A stretch of DNA of 64,000 nt, from NCBI GenBank assembly GCA_046710535.1, contig JBKEHH010000013.1:1-64000 (forward strand), in the 5' to 3' direction. Shown here in pieces: positions 8,515 through 17,321 of this stretch. This stretch comes from CAWVSB01 sp046710535. Lineage in GTDB: Bacteria; Pseudomonadota; Gammaproteobacteria; Pseudomonadales; CAWVSB01. How positions within the stretch are numbered: the stretch's first letter is position 1; every line of letters starts with the position of its first letter. The position numbers and the translations under genes are program-made. The notes beneath the pieces are model-generated. The model was not told where the DNA came from. It made no database searches and saw nothing but the letters and a program-made list of their open reading frames with translations.

Positions 8515-10125
8515 TTAAAATCCAGCGGCAATACTAGCTTCTTGCTGACTCGCCAGATACTCGTCATAAGTCCCCTGGAAATCGACAAGGCTTTTGTCTT
8601 TGATTTCAATAACACGGGTCGCTAGTGAGGACACAAATTCACGGTCATGACTAACAAAAATCAGCGTGCCGTCATAATGCTCTAAGGCCAAATTCAAGGC
8701 TTCAATAGATTCCATATCTAAATGGTTAGTTGGCTCATCCATAAGCAAAACATTGGTGTCTTGCATCATTAACTTGCCAAATAACAAGCGGTTTTTCTCA
8801 CCACCAGAACATACCTTAGCCTTCTTATTAAAGTCATCGGTTGAAAACAACAAACGGCCTAATGTAGCGCGCACAATTTGATCATCATGATTCTTTTTAC
8901 GCCACTGACTCATCCAATCAAATAAGGTTATATCGCTATCAAAATTCGAGGTGCTATCTTGTGGACAATAACCTAATGTTGCGTTTTCAGCCCATTGCAC
9001 CACACCTTCTCGCATCGACAGCTGATTTAATAGGCAGCGCAAAAACGTTGTCTTGCCTGCTCCATTTTCGCCAATAATCGCTAGGCGGGCGCCAGCTTCT
9101 AGAATCATGCTGCCATCGCTAAATAAGGTTCCATCATCAAACCCATGACCTACTTTTTCCAAGGTTAATGCTTGGCGATGCAGTTTTTTATCCTGTTTAA
9201 AACGGACAAAAGGCGTTGCTCGACTTGAAGCTTTGACATCATCTAATTTAATCTTACTTAAGGCCTTAGCCCGCGATGACGCCTGTTTTGCTTTAGATGC
9301 ATTCGCTGAGAATCTACTAACAAATTGCTGTAACTCAGCCATTTGAGTTTTCTTCTTGGCATTTTCTGAATATAGGCGTTCACGAGCCTGAGTAGCTGCC
9401 ATCATAAAGTCGTCATAAGTACCTGGATAAACTCTCAACTCACCGTAGTCGATATCGGCCATATGTGTACAAACTGAATTAAGAAAATGGCGATCATGAG
9501 AAATAATAATCATGGTACTTTTGCGCTCGTTCAGTACTTCTTCCAACCAGCGAATTGTATCAATGTCGAGGTTATTGGTTGGCTCATCAAGCAGTAATAT
9601 ATCGGGATCCGAAAATAAGGCTTGTGCCAACAACACCCGCAGCTTCCAACCTGGCGCAACTTCACTCATTGAACCATAATGCAACTTTTGATCAATGCCC
9701 GCGCCCATCAATATTTCTTCGGCGCGACTTTCAGCGCTGTAGCCATCAAGCTCGGCAAATTCTACTTCAAGATCGGCTACTTTCATGCCGTCCGCTTCAG
9801 ACATTTCAGCTAAACCATAAATACGGTCGCGCTCTTGCTTCACTTCCCATAGCTTGGCATGCCCCATAATCACAGTATCGACCACCGAGAACTCTTCAAA
9901 AGCAAACTGATCCTGGCTTAACTTGCCGACTCGCTCATTTGGCGTAGTCATCACATTTCCAGCGGTTGGCACTAAACTGCCATCCAAAATTTTCATAAAG
10001 GTAGATTTACCACAACCGTTGGCGCCAATAAGGCCGTAGCGATTACCGTCGCCAAACTTTACTGAAATATTTTCGAACAAAGGCTTAGTGCCAAACTGCA
10101 TGGTGATATTAGCGGTAGAAATCAA
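8515..10125 (-). CDS. ybiT: ABC-F ATPase YbiT
   Basis: A ribosome-associated ABC-F protein with two ABC domains and no membrane part. It follows E. coli YbiT closely from ITMQFGTKPLFENISVKFG to the final FVSHDREFVSSLATR. The first Walker A is GANGCGKST, the second GENGAGKTT, and both Walker B regions end LLLDEPTNNLD or LLMDEPTNHLD. The linker carries a long lysine- and alanine-rich helix. I place the start at a TTG (giving LISTANITM) behind CAGGAT; an in-frame ATG 17 codons upstream adds a tail not seen in the family. Likely a translation factor that helps stalled ribosomes. Confidence 0.9.
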   Translation of the reverse strand: MISTANITMQFGTKPLFENISVKFGDGNRYGLIGANGCGKSTFMKILDGSLVPTAGNVMTTPNERVGKLSQDQFAFEEFSVVDTVIMGHAKLWEVKQERDRIYGLAEMSEADGMKVADLEVEFAELDGYSAESRAEEILMGAGIDQKLHYGSMSEVAPGWKLRVLLAQALFSDPDILLLDEPTNNLDIDTIRWLEEVLNERKSTMIIISHDRHFLNSVCTHMADIDYGELRVYPGTYDDFMMAATQARERLYSENAKKKTQMAELQQFVSRFSANASKAKQASSRAKALSKIKLDDVKASSRATPFVRFKQDKKLHRQALTLEKVGHGFDDGTLFSDGSMILEAGARLAIIGENGAGKTTFLRCLLNQLSMREGVVQWAENATLGYCPQDSTSNFDSDITLFDWMSQWRKKNHDDQIVRATLGRLLFSTDDFNKKAKVCSGGEKNRLLFGKLMMQDTNVLLMDEPTNHLDMESIEALNLALEHYDGTLIFVSHDREFVSSLATRVIEIKDKSLVDFQGTYDEYLASQQEASIAAGF

Positions 10126-10238
10126 GGGAATATCCTGACAAAAGTAAAATAAAACAAGGGGATTTAACGCGCGCATACTATAGGGATTTGTTGGCCATAG
10201 GTCGAGTAAAACTGGTTAAAAAATGCACTATTTAGGGT

Positions 10239-11273
10239 TTAACTAGTAAAAAGCGCTACAACACGCTGCCAAAACCAAAATCCAGCTAGGCCACCCATGC
10301 AATATAAGGGCAATAACCGCCACCATCCCTGCCATGGGATATTGGTTAACGCCCAGAGCCGCGCGATAATAAGCAATCCCAAAATTAACCCTAACTGAGC
10401 CAATTCAATGCCTATATTAAAAGCCAGCAAGGCTATTGGGACTTCTTCTTGGGGCAGCCCTAGCTCATTTAATGCGCCAGCAAACCCCAGGCCATGCAAC
10501 AATCCGAACACCAGTGCTATTAACCAGGCGCGCTTAACAAAAGTCGAGCTGGCTTTAGCGTCTAATACTGCGGCAATAGCCAACACGATACTCAAGGCGA
10601 TGAAAATTTCAGCTATTGTCTGTGGATGCACCAACTGACCTATAGCCGCTAGCGACAACGTAACTGAGTGCCCAAGCGTAAACATGGTAACCACGAGGAT
10701 TAAGCGTCGGTTAACTCCCACCAGTAAAGTTAACGCAGTTACAAACAGTAAGTGGTCCCAACCTGCCAACAGGTGCTCAACCCCAAACACTATATAATCA
10801 AAAAATACTTGCCCCCCACTTTGGCGCTCAGGGACTTCAAATTGGTTTTGATCACCGTTCAATATTTTTGTGTAGCTGCGCCCGTCTAATGTTATTACCC
10901 GCAACACAGCCACCGCTTTGCTTAATGCGATATTATTAACAGCTAAAGTAGAGCCAACTAATCCAGCTTCACCGCAATCGAGCTGCCAGCGAGTAACTCT
11001 CGCGGTTGCTTCAGCTGTCGATGCGGCTATTCCTATCTTTTTGCAATGCTTGGGGAAAACTGGCACTACTGCGCTGCTAGCAATCGTCTTTAGTGGCAGT
11101 TTCCACAATATATTAACCACGCCGTCGCCTGTTTCAGTTAACTCCAATAAGGCTGGAGCTAACGGGTGAGCACTAAGCAATGGCGCAGAGGTGAATACTG
11201 CGACAAGCAGTAATACTTTTATCGCTACCTTTATAGCTAGGTTTATATATCCGATAGGCCAATTACGGTTCAT
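10239..11273 (-). CDS. HupE/UreJ-like membrane protein
   Basis: An exported and membrane-embedded protein of the HupE/UreJ_2 family. After the signal, an extracytoplasmic domain starts AHPLAPALLELTETG. The C-terminal half has about six to seven membrane segments with the family hallmarks FGVEHLLAGWDHLLF, FTLGHSVTLSLA and LLHGLGFAGAL, whose histidines could bind metal. HupE homologues move nickel or assist hydrogenase maturation, but stand-alone members of this form have no known substrate. The frame is open up to 11444; I chose the ATG at 11273 because it directly precedes the signal-like segment. No hydrogenase or urease gene is nearby. Confidence 0.75.
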   Translation of the reverse strand: MNRNWPIGYINLAIKVAIKVLLLVAVFTSAPLLSAHPLAPALLELTETGDGVVNILWKLPLKTIASSAVVPVFPKHCKKIGIAASTAEATARVTRWQLDCGEAGLVGSTLAVNNIALSKAVAVLRVITLDGRSYTKILNGDQNQFEVPERQSGGQVFFDYIVFGVEHLLAGWDHLLFVTALTLLVGVNRRLILVVTMFTLGHSVTLSLAAIGQLVHPQTIAEIFIALSIVLAIAAVLDAKASSTFVKRAWLIALVFGLLHGLGFAGALNELGLPQEEVPIALLAFNIGIELAQLGLILGLLIIARLWALTNIPWQGWWRLLPLYCMGGLAGFWFWQRVVALFTS

Positions 11274-11644
11274 AAACTTCTTAATCCACAAGACACTGAC
11301 GATTGACGTAGCTGGGTTAGATAACGAAAAAGTCTTAGTAGCCAAAATGCTAACAGCAAGCCACCTTATATAATGCATTACTTTATTTGGAAGAACACAA
11401 TGACGGCAAGTTACCATTAATTCCGAAATATCAGCCAAGGTCACATGATAGAAATTGCCCTTTTATCCATATAGCCTTTCTTTTAGAGTGTCTCTAGATA
11501 ACAATCATATTAATTTTAAGCCATCAGCACCTAAATGATCAAAGGCTAGATTATTAGCTGTATATCGAACTTATCCATAAAGTGTCTGTCCATTATTACA
11601 CTTGCATGAGCCATAAGTGATGTGTTTTAGGTGTAGCGGCTCGA

Positions 11645-11689
11645 ATGAGCGAGCAGAAAACCGACCAAGAATTAGTTGTACAGGTTTAG
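11645..11689 (+). pseudogene. Possible scrap of an rpoE-type sigma factor start
   Basis: The 337 bases between 11445 and 11781 hold no intact gene. Starting at an ATG at 11645 the frame reads MSEQKTDQELVVQV and then TAG. This resembles the first residues of RpoE/AlgU sigma factors (TDQxLVERVQRGD), and the bases after the stop keep an RD in phase. It could be a decayed duplicate, or chance similarity over 14 residues. The rest of the stretch, including the region before the lipoprotein gene at 11782, shows nothing else I can name. Confidence 0.25.
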
Positions 11690-11781
11690 CGCGACTAGGC
11701 AGAAAATCGAGTTAGATAAAAAATAGCCAGCCAGTGATAATACAAAGCCAAATAAACTAGCTTTTTTGATAAGGATTAAAT

Positions 11782-13296
11782 ATGAGATTGTTAGCTTTAG
11801 TGTTGTTATTTGTATTGAGTGCCTGTGGGGGGGGCGGTTCTTCAGAATCAATATTGCCAGCTCCTCAAATGGGTACTATCCCGGTGGCGCCAGAAGTCCC
11901 CCTATCAGAACAAAAATCCATCACACAAACTATTAACGGCCAATTAGTCGATCGTACCTACCTTGTCAGGTACCCAGATGATGTATCAGAAGACGTGTAC
12001 CCCGTGGTGTTTTTTTTTCATGGTTCTGGCGGCACAGGTGAGGGCTGGTTGGATAATAATGATGTTTCTAGATTAATTGATGAGGGCAAATTTATTGGAA
12101 TTTTTCCTGATGGTTACGATAAGCGCTGGAATGTAAGTGGCGAGACTAATGCAGATGATGTTGAATTCGTTAGTCTAATTATTGGTGATATCAACGGTTC
12201 AGGATTATTTGATGTGAATAAAATCTATGGTGTCGGCATCTCTAACGGTGCAGGGCTGGTTAATAGAATCGCTAAAGAGACCATTCTTTTCAAGGCAATT
12301 GCGCCAATCATTAGTCAACAAACAGTGACTATTGGCGAAACTTTTCCGTCCAGGGCTGTATCGGTTTTTCAAGTCAATGGTACCGAAGATGATTTGATTC
12401 CTGTGAATGGGGGCAGTGGTGTTGGCGATAATATTTTTATGTCTGCGCAAGCCAGTGCAGAGAATTGGGCGTTAAATTTTAATTGCAATATGACCCCGAC
12501 CATTCAAAATAAAACGTGAGGAAGTTTAGCGGTTAAGCAATACACCTTCGGATCATGCCTAGATAATCAAAAGGTTAGATATTCAATAGTTGAGGGGGCG
12601 GGACACACCTCAGAGTTTGGTGAAAATGTTGATTTATATAGTCTTATCTGGAGTTTTTTCACCGCGACTGATAGTGACCGAGCGGCACGTAACTATAAAA
12701 TTCTAACATTGGGTGACAGTTATACGATTGAGGAAAATGTTTGTGACACTTGCCGTTTTCCAGAGCAGTTAAAAGCGAGATTAATATCAGAGTATGCAGA
12801 TCGAGATGAGTTTAGTCTACAGATTATTGCTCAGACTGGTTGGAACACGACGGATTTAAAAAATGCGATTACGACTGAAGACCCTGCCAGTAATTTTGAC
12901 TTGGTAACGCTACTTATTGGCGTCAAGAATCAATTTCAAGGTAAGCCCTTTGAAGTTTTCGAGACAGAGTTTGCCGAGCTTGTTGATTCGGCAATCTCTT
13001 TAGTCGGGGATGATGCTAGTAAATTAATTGTGGTTTCAATACCTGACTATGCATTTACCCCCTTTGGGCAGAATTTTAATCCGACCGCTACAAGTGCTGA
13101 GTTAGTCCTATATAATGACTTTGCGAAGGAATACTGTGAGTCAGTTGGACTATCATACGTCTACATAACAGATATAACGCAGCAAGGATTAGAGACTCCT
13201 TCATTAGTGGCAAGTGACGGCCTGCATCCGTCAGAGCTCGCATATACTAAATTTGTAGAGCGTATTCTGCCGCTTGCCTTAGCCAAAGTGAACTAA
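11782..13296 (+). pseudogene. Lipoprotein esterase + SGNH hydrolase fusion, interrupted by one in-frame TGA
   Basis: One reading frame of 504 codons runs through both halves, broken only by TGA at 12517-12519 (codon 246). The N-terminus has a lipobox (LSAC, C15) followed by a glycine run. Residues 50-285 form an LpqC/PHB-depolymerase-type alpha/beta hydrolase with HGSGG, nucleophile S154 in GISNG, and an acid at D203/D204. Its catalytic histidine (H275 in EGAGHTSEF) lies after the stop. A GDSL/SGNH hydrolase follows, with GDS at 311-313, a GVKN block, and DGLHPSE (D479, H482). Without readthrough the first product lacks its catalytic His. A TTG at 12709 could start the SGNH half alone, but the frame is continuous before it. 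This is a nonsense mutation, a base error, or recoding; the first two are likelier. Confidence 0.8.
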
Positions 13297-13434
13297 GTTA
13301 ACCTGAGATCTGCTTAAGCCATAACCATAGAATTACGCTCTACGTAGTTAACTTAAGCGATGGCTTATCTTTCTTAAGTATAGGACAAATAAACGTCCTA
13401 ACGGCCTATTGAGATTAAATTTCCTGACTGATCC

Positions 13435-14136
13435 TGCCCCCCTGTGTCAGCATAGCTGTCGCCTCCATTTTTATTTCAATCTTAAATGACAGGGGGTGGC
13501 AAGTGAGCAGGAAATGCCAAAGTACAATGATGAATTCAAAGAGCAGGCAATACGCAAAATGATGCCACCGAATGCGATGTCAGTTCCCCAAGTGAGCCGC
13601 GATACGGGCGTTTCGGACGTAACCCTATATAATTGGCGAAATCGATTTCGTAATGAAGGAAAAGCCGTGCCTGCGGACCCATCCAACCCTGAAAACTGGA
13701 CAGGGGAGAACAAGTTAGCTGTGGTCATTGAGACTTCGGCCTTGAATGAAGAAGGGTTGGCGAAATATTGTCGTCAAAAGGGTCTGTACGCCGAGCAGAT
13801 TGCCCGCTGGCGCGAGGCGGCAGCTGCCGGTGCCGAGACACAGCCCCGCTGTCAGTGGCTGAGCGCCGGGAGCTTCAACCGGAACGAAAAAAGACCCGCA
13901 AGCTGACTAAAGAGCTCAGGCGTAAGGACAACGCCCTGGCCGAGACGGCTGCATTACTGGTTCTCTAAAAAAAAGTCCGGGAAATCTGGGGGGACAAAGA
14001 GGACGACTGATCGTGCCAGAGGATCGCCAGATTGCCATTGACTTGATTGATGAGGCTGTTACTGCCGGAGCCAGGTGCTTCAAGGCCTGCATGGTGCTGG
14101 AGGTTGATGTCCGCACCCTGCAAAGGATGCTATAGC
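13435..14136 (+). mobile_element. Degraded IS3-type element (OrfA plus start of OrfB)
   Basis: From 13496 a 136-residue frame begins MPKYNDEFKEQAIRKMMPP and continues through a helix-turn-helix (VSRDTGVSDVTLYNWR), typical of an IS3-family OrfA. Near 13858 the family reading shifts frame into ERRELQPERKKTRKLTKEL and ALAETAALLVL, then hits stops. OrfB begins in another frame near 14010 with EDRQIAIDLIDEAVTAGAR and DVRTLQRML, then TAG at 14134. The integrase domain is gone, so the element is dead. An imperfect inverted repeat of CCCCCTGT/ACAGGGGG type lies just before OrfA. It belongs to a different subgroup from the IS end at 1-125. Confidence 0.75.
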
Positions 14137-14269
14137 TCATCAAATGGAATTGAAACTCAAGTGAAAAGAGATGTTAGTAAAAATCAGCGTTACTGAGGTC
14201 TAGTGTTCGGGCTCAATTAAATAAGCGAATGAAAAATAGCATTTACGCATTCTACAGACGAACTTACTT

Positions 14270-14739
14270 GTGAAAATTGATTACGATTTTAATGCATTAT
14301 TAGAGGCTGTTACCGAATTACTCACTGATCCACAGATTTTAGTGGATCGATGTCTTGCTCTTGGAGGTTTAAGTGCTGAGGGTGAATCGAGTGGGGACGA
14401 TGATCGCCTTGTCATCAAAACAAGCCGGGGGCTAGAGGCCGACTTACCGTCATTTGTAAAAAAATATAAGCCTCGACTGGCATCTTAGATTAGTCGAAGT
14501 GTGGGGAAAAGATGATGGTGGTTGGCGGGGTACTTGGGATGCTAAAATTAAAGGACAGCTGATTAGCTTTCACGGCGACTTTGAATTGATGCACCAGTAA
14601 AGGCTGTCATTACTCCGCTTAAACAAAAGTAACGGCCAAAGTGCCCCTCATGGGTAAAAAAATTGAGGCAGCTTTAGAAGGAAACATGGCAAGAGACCTG
14701 ATGGCCGACTTGGAATATACCAGCAAGCAATTAAAGTAA
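14270..14739 (+). pseudogene. DUF2505 (SRPBCC/START-like) gene broken by frameshifts
   Basis: Three successive frames together spell one DUF2505 protein of about 155 residues. The first, from a GTG at 14270, ends at TAG 14488 and contains LLTDPQILVDRCLALGGL and ADLPSFVKK. The second carries LRLVEVWGKDDGGWRGTW and ends at TAA 14600. The third carries TKVTAKVPLMGKKIEAALEG and ends at TAA 14739. A run of seven A bases near 14458 is a plausible site for the first shift. The second junction needs a shift, and an extra TAA lies just before TKVTAKV. It is a decayed copy; the family's function is unknown beyond a lipid-binding-type fold. Confidence 0.75.
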
Positions 14740-14814
14740 TGGCCGATTGTTGTTTAAGTTGTATAGTCAGCACTAGCTAGACCAACCACAACCATCAGTA
14801 AAATGGAGCGAGTA

Positions 14815-15213
14815 ATGACAATTGGAAGCTGGGATCCTACAACCACAGAAACATTTACCATCAGTAACAAAATTTTAGAAAAATTTGCCCAACTGGCTAA
14901 TTCTAATCAGCTAACTGACCTTAATGACCAATTAAGCAGCGAAGAAATACAACAACAAGCGCCGATTATGCGTCTAGACTTCCAAAACTGGCAAAATGCA
15001 GTGCCAGATAGCGACGCACAAACCCTAATTGCGCTTATTCGCTTCTTCACTATCGCCGAACAGCAGCTTTCTGGCTGGGAAGGACTGGAAAAGTCACCGG
15101 TAATCTACTTAAACAAGCTGTTAAAGCTGCGTAAAGAACCACTAGATAAAGATATGCTGCTGTGGATTAGAGCCAATAGTAACAATCGTTTTTTACCCAA
15201 CGGTGCACTTTAA
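14815..15213 (+). CDS. Conserved hypothetical protein
   Basis: A 132-residue soluble protein without a signal peptide or membrane segment. I place the start at the ATG giving MTIGSWD, 6 bases after GGAG; an ATG four codons upstream is also in frame. It is leucine- and glutamine-rich and probably all-helical, with a conserved-looking core DAQTLIALIRFFTIAEQQL, then GWEGLEKSPVIYLNKLLK and DMLLWIRANSNNRFLPNG. I do not recognise a named family. The frame is intact, unlike its upstream neighbours, which supports a real gene. Confidence 0.65.
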   Translation: MTIGSWDPTTTETFTISNKILEKFAQLANSNQLTDLNDQLSSEEIQQQAPIMRLDFQNWQNAVPDSDAQTLIALIRFFTIAEQQLSGWEGLEKSPVIYLNKLLKLRKEPLDKDMLLWIRANSNNRFLPNGAL

Positions 15214-15240
15214 AAAACCAGCAGATAACTACCAAAATAA

Positions 15241-15486
15241 TTAGATTTGGTAGTTATCTTTCCACTCCTGATAAGGCATATTATAAATGCGTTTTTTGGC
15301 TTCATCAATATCAATATTTTCACCTCTATTTACAGCTTCAGCCAGATACCATTTCGACAAACAGTTTCGACAAAATCCTGCCAAATTCATCAGATCGATA
15401 TTTTGTACATCTCGACGCGAATCTAAATGTTCGACTAGTCGACGAAACGCAGCTGCTTGAATTTCAATTTCAATTTGCTCGGTCAT
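15241..15486 (-). CDS. DUF1244 family protein
   Basis: An 81-residue protein with the DUF1244 core: AAFRRLVEHLDSR, then DVQNIDLMNLAGFCRNCLS and KWYLAEA. The two close cysteines (FCRNC) are a family hallmark. The start is behind GGAGAA. It converges tail to tail with the hypothetical gene at 14815-15213 and is divergent from the histone-like gene. Function unknown. Confidence 0.85.
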   Translation of the reverse strand: MTEQIEIEIQAAAFRRLVEHLDSRRDVQNIDLMNLAGFCRNCLSKWYLAEAVNRGENIDIDEAKKRIYNMPYQEWKDNYQI

Positions 15487-15807
15487 AAAATATTCTCCAT
15501 ATGATTTTTATTAAAAAATAGATCTTTAAAAGTTACTAATAGTTGTTAATAAAAACTATTTTACAGGTAAAAACTAAGATTTTTATAAAATCTTATTTTC
15601 ATTTTTTTGTTAAAAATTTTTCAAAAAAACTAAAAACAAAACTTTTTTTTGTTTTTTTAAAAGAAAAACAGTTTTATTTTAACAAAAAGTGCGTTTTTCT
15701 TTAAAAAACATTTGCTTTTTTTTGTAAAAGAATAAGAATAGCGCACATACTCGGGTAGTATATTTTAAAGACGCTTTTAAATTAATTCAAATAAGGGGAA
15801 GTGCACC
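15487..15807. promoter_or_regulatory. Very AT-rich divergent leader with inverted repeats, upstream of the histone-like gene
   Basis: This 321-base gap has no gene and is dominated by A and T runs between about 15,590 and 15,740. Two clear inverted repeats stand out: TAAGATTTT/AAAATCTTA at 15575-15595 (9-base arms, 3-base centre), followed by a T-rich tract, and AAAGAAAAAC/GTTTTTCTTT at 15660-15702 (10-base arms). Such phased A-tracts are usually curved and bound by nucleoid proteins. The region must hold promoters for both DUF1244 and the Lys/Ala-rich protein. A regulatory role is inferred. Confidence 0.5.
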
Positions 15808-16359
15808 ATGGCCGCAGCAAAAAAATTTGTTGATCCAGTAGCAAAAGTTACCGCCGCTAACGAAAAGTCAGCAGCAGCAGCTTCGAAAAAAGCTGACAAA
15901 GCAAACGCAGCTGTAAAATCTGCAAGTGCAAAAGTAGCCGCGGCTCAAGCAAAAACTGCTTCAGCTAAAACTAAAGCAAGCAAAGCTAAAGCTAGTGAAA
16001 GAGCCGCCGCTTTAAAAGCTGATGTAGCTAAAAAACGTGCTGTCGCTAAAGATGCAAAAACCGCATTAGCAGCAGTAAAATCAGCTAACAAAAAAGCCTT
16101 GGACAAAGTTAAAGCAACTGCTAAAAAAGCAGCCGCTAAAGCTAAAGCCGCCGCTATGAAAGCTGCTGTTAAAGCTAAAGCCGCCGCTAAGAAAGCAGCC
16201 GCTAAAGCTAAAGCCGCTGCTAAGAAAAAACCAGCCGCTAAGAAAAAAGCAGCTCCTAAAAAGAAAGCCGCTGCTAAGAAAAAAGCCGCTCCTAAGAAGA
16301 AAGCAGCTCCTAAAAAGGCCGCCGCTAAGAAAAAAGCAGCTCCTAAGAAGAAAAAGTAA
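15808..16359 (+). CDS. Lys/Ala-rich histone H1-like protein (AlgP-like)
   Basis: A 183-residue protein almost wholly of Ala, Lys and Pro. The N-terminal 30 residues are more mixed, then come alanine-rich helices with lysines (AAKAKAAAKKA repeats), then a C-terminal tail of KKKAAPKKKAA repeats from about residue 140. This is the make-up of Pseudomonas AlgP and eukaryotic-type H1 tails, which bind DNA non-specifically. It has its own ribosome site (AAGGGGAAG) and a strong terminator right after it, so it is a single-gene unit. The repeated codons make the gene prone to repeat-length change. Confidence 0.85.
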   Translation: MAAAKKFVDPVAKVTAANEKSAAAASKKADKANAAVKSASAKVAAAQAKTASAKTKASKAKASERAAALKADVAKKRAVAKDAKTALAAVKSANKKALDKVKATAKKAAAKAKAAAMKAAVKAKAAAKKAAAKAKAAAKKKPAAKKKAAPKKKAAAKKKAAPKKKAAPKKAAAKKKAAPKKKK

Positions 16360-16371
16360 CTTCTTCCTAAT

Positions 16372-16401
16372 AAAAAGCCCAGCATTTAGCTGGGCTTTTT
16401 T
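16372..16401 (+). terminator. Terminator of the histone-like gene
   Basis: Perfect 12-base stem AAAAAGCCCAGC/GCTGGGCTTTTT around loop ATTTA, ending in a T-run, 12 bases after the stop codon. Confidence 0.9.
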
Positions 16402-16437
16402 GTGCCTGTTTTTATAGCTACATCAGTAGCTACTGGC

Positions 16438-17226
16438 TTAGCTGGGAATAAACTCGCCGCCATTTACATCTAAAGCCGCTCCGGTTACCGCACATGAATA
16501 ATCAGATGCCAGAAAAATCACCGATTTAGCGCAATCAGCATCGTCGGGAATAGCGCCAAGTGGGATATTTTTCGCTACTTCGCCAATTAATAATTCCTTA
16601 TCATTGCCGGTCACTTTTTCCATCATAGAAAAGTAATACTCTACTGGCGGCCCCCACATCCAACCCATATAACTTGAGTTAACACGTATATTGTACTGCC
16701 CTAATTCTAAAGCCAGATGAGCAGTGGCACTTTTTAACGCAGCTTTAGATGCACCATAGCCACCTTGAGTTGGCATAGGCTTGCGCGTCACCATGGTATT
16801 GACCATCACAATGGACCCACCACCCTGCTCTTTCATGTGAGGGACCACTTCAAGGGTTAATGTCATGGTACCAAACAGATTCACCTCCATTGCTGCACGC
16901 CAACCGTCAAGATCAGCTTTTTCTATCGGCCCAAAGGAACCTGGATTGTAAGCACTGTTAATTAACGAATCGATACGACCATAGCGATCAATCGTCGCCG
17001 CCACTAATGCTTTACATTGCTCTAAGTCAGCAATATCCGTAGCAACTTTCAAAATAGGATTAGCTAAGCCTAAAGCTCGTATTTCTTTTTCACAGTCATC
17101 AAGTTTCGATGCAGTTCTGGCGCAGATAGAAAGTAAGGCACCTTGCTTGGCTGCCTCTATTGCTAACTCCTTGCCTAAACCTGGTCCGATACCCGATACG
17201 ATAACCACTTTGTCTTGTAGTAGCAT
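16438..17226 (-). CDS. Short-chain dehydrogenase/reductase (SDR)
   Basis: A 262-residue NAD(P)-dependent oxidoreductase of the classical SDR fold. The cofactor loop is SGIGPGLGK (11-19). The active site has YGASK (Y157, K161), but the position of the usual catalytic serine, 13 residues before the tyrosine, holds T144 (MVNTMVTR). The NNAG motif is INSAY. Threonine can replace the serine in some enzymes, so activity is plausible. The C-terminus ends ALDVNGGEFIPS, as usual. The substrate cannot be told. A long palindrome directly upstream suggests repressor control. Confidence 0.85.
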   Translation of the reverse strand: MLLQDKVVIVSGIGPGLGKELAIEAAKQGALLSICARTASKLDDCEKEIRALGLANPILKVATDIADLEQCKALVAATIDRYGRIDSLINSAYNPGSFGPIEKADLDGWRAAMEVNLFGTMTLTLEVVPHMKEQGGGSIVMVNTMVTRKPMPTQGGYGASKAALKSATAHLALELGQYNIRVNSSYMGWMWGPPVEYYFSMMEKVTGNDKELLIGEVAKNIPLGAIPDDADCAKSVIFLASDYSCAVTGAALDVNGGEFIPS

Positions 17227-17239
17227 TTCATAGCCTCAT

Positions 17240-17276
17240 CATTATTATTTTAGTCAGTGTGGCTAAAATAATAATG
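17240..17276. promoter_or_regulatory. 14-base perfect palindrome upstream of the SDR gene (operator or leader hairpin)
   Basis: CATTATTATTTTAG at 17240-17253 is exactly repeated in inverted form at 17263-17276. Inside, a T-G and a C-G pair extend the stem and leave a 5-base loop AGTGT. It lies 14 bases before the SDR start codon, in the place of a repressor operator. As RNA it would form a 16-base-pair hairpin just before the ribosome site GAGG. Confidence 0.65.
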
Positions 17277-17321
17277 GGTGCAAGATAAGAAAAATGACGA
17301 AATGGTTATGACTGAATTGAA

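Noticed and set aside
12517..12519. Selenocysteine at the TGA of the esterase gene
   Set aside because: Family members show no Cys or Sec at this variable position and no hairpin suitable for a bacterial SECIS is seen within the next 40 bases.
15945..16385. Long alanine- and leucine-rich frame on the minus strand opposite the histone-like gene
   Set aside because: It is the antisense reading of GCT/AAA-rich codons (Ala/Lys gives Leu/Phe/Ala), has no ribosome site, and the plus-strand gene has a clear start and terminator.
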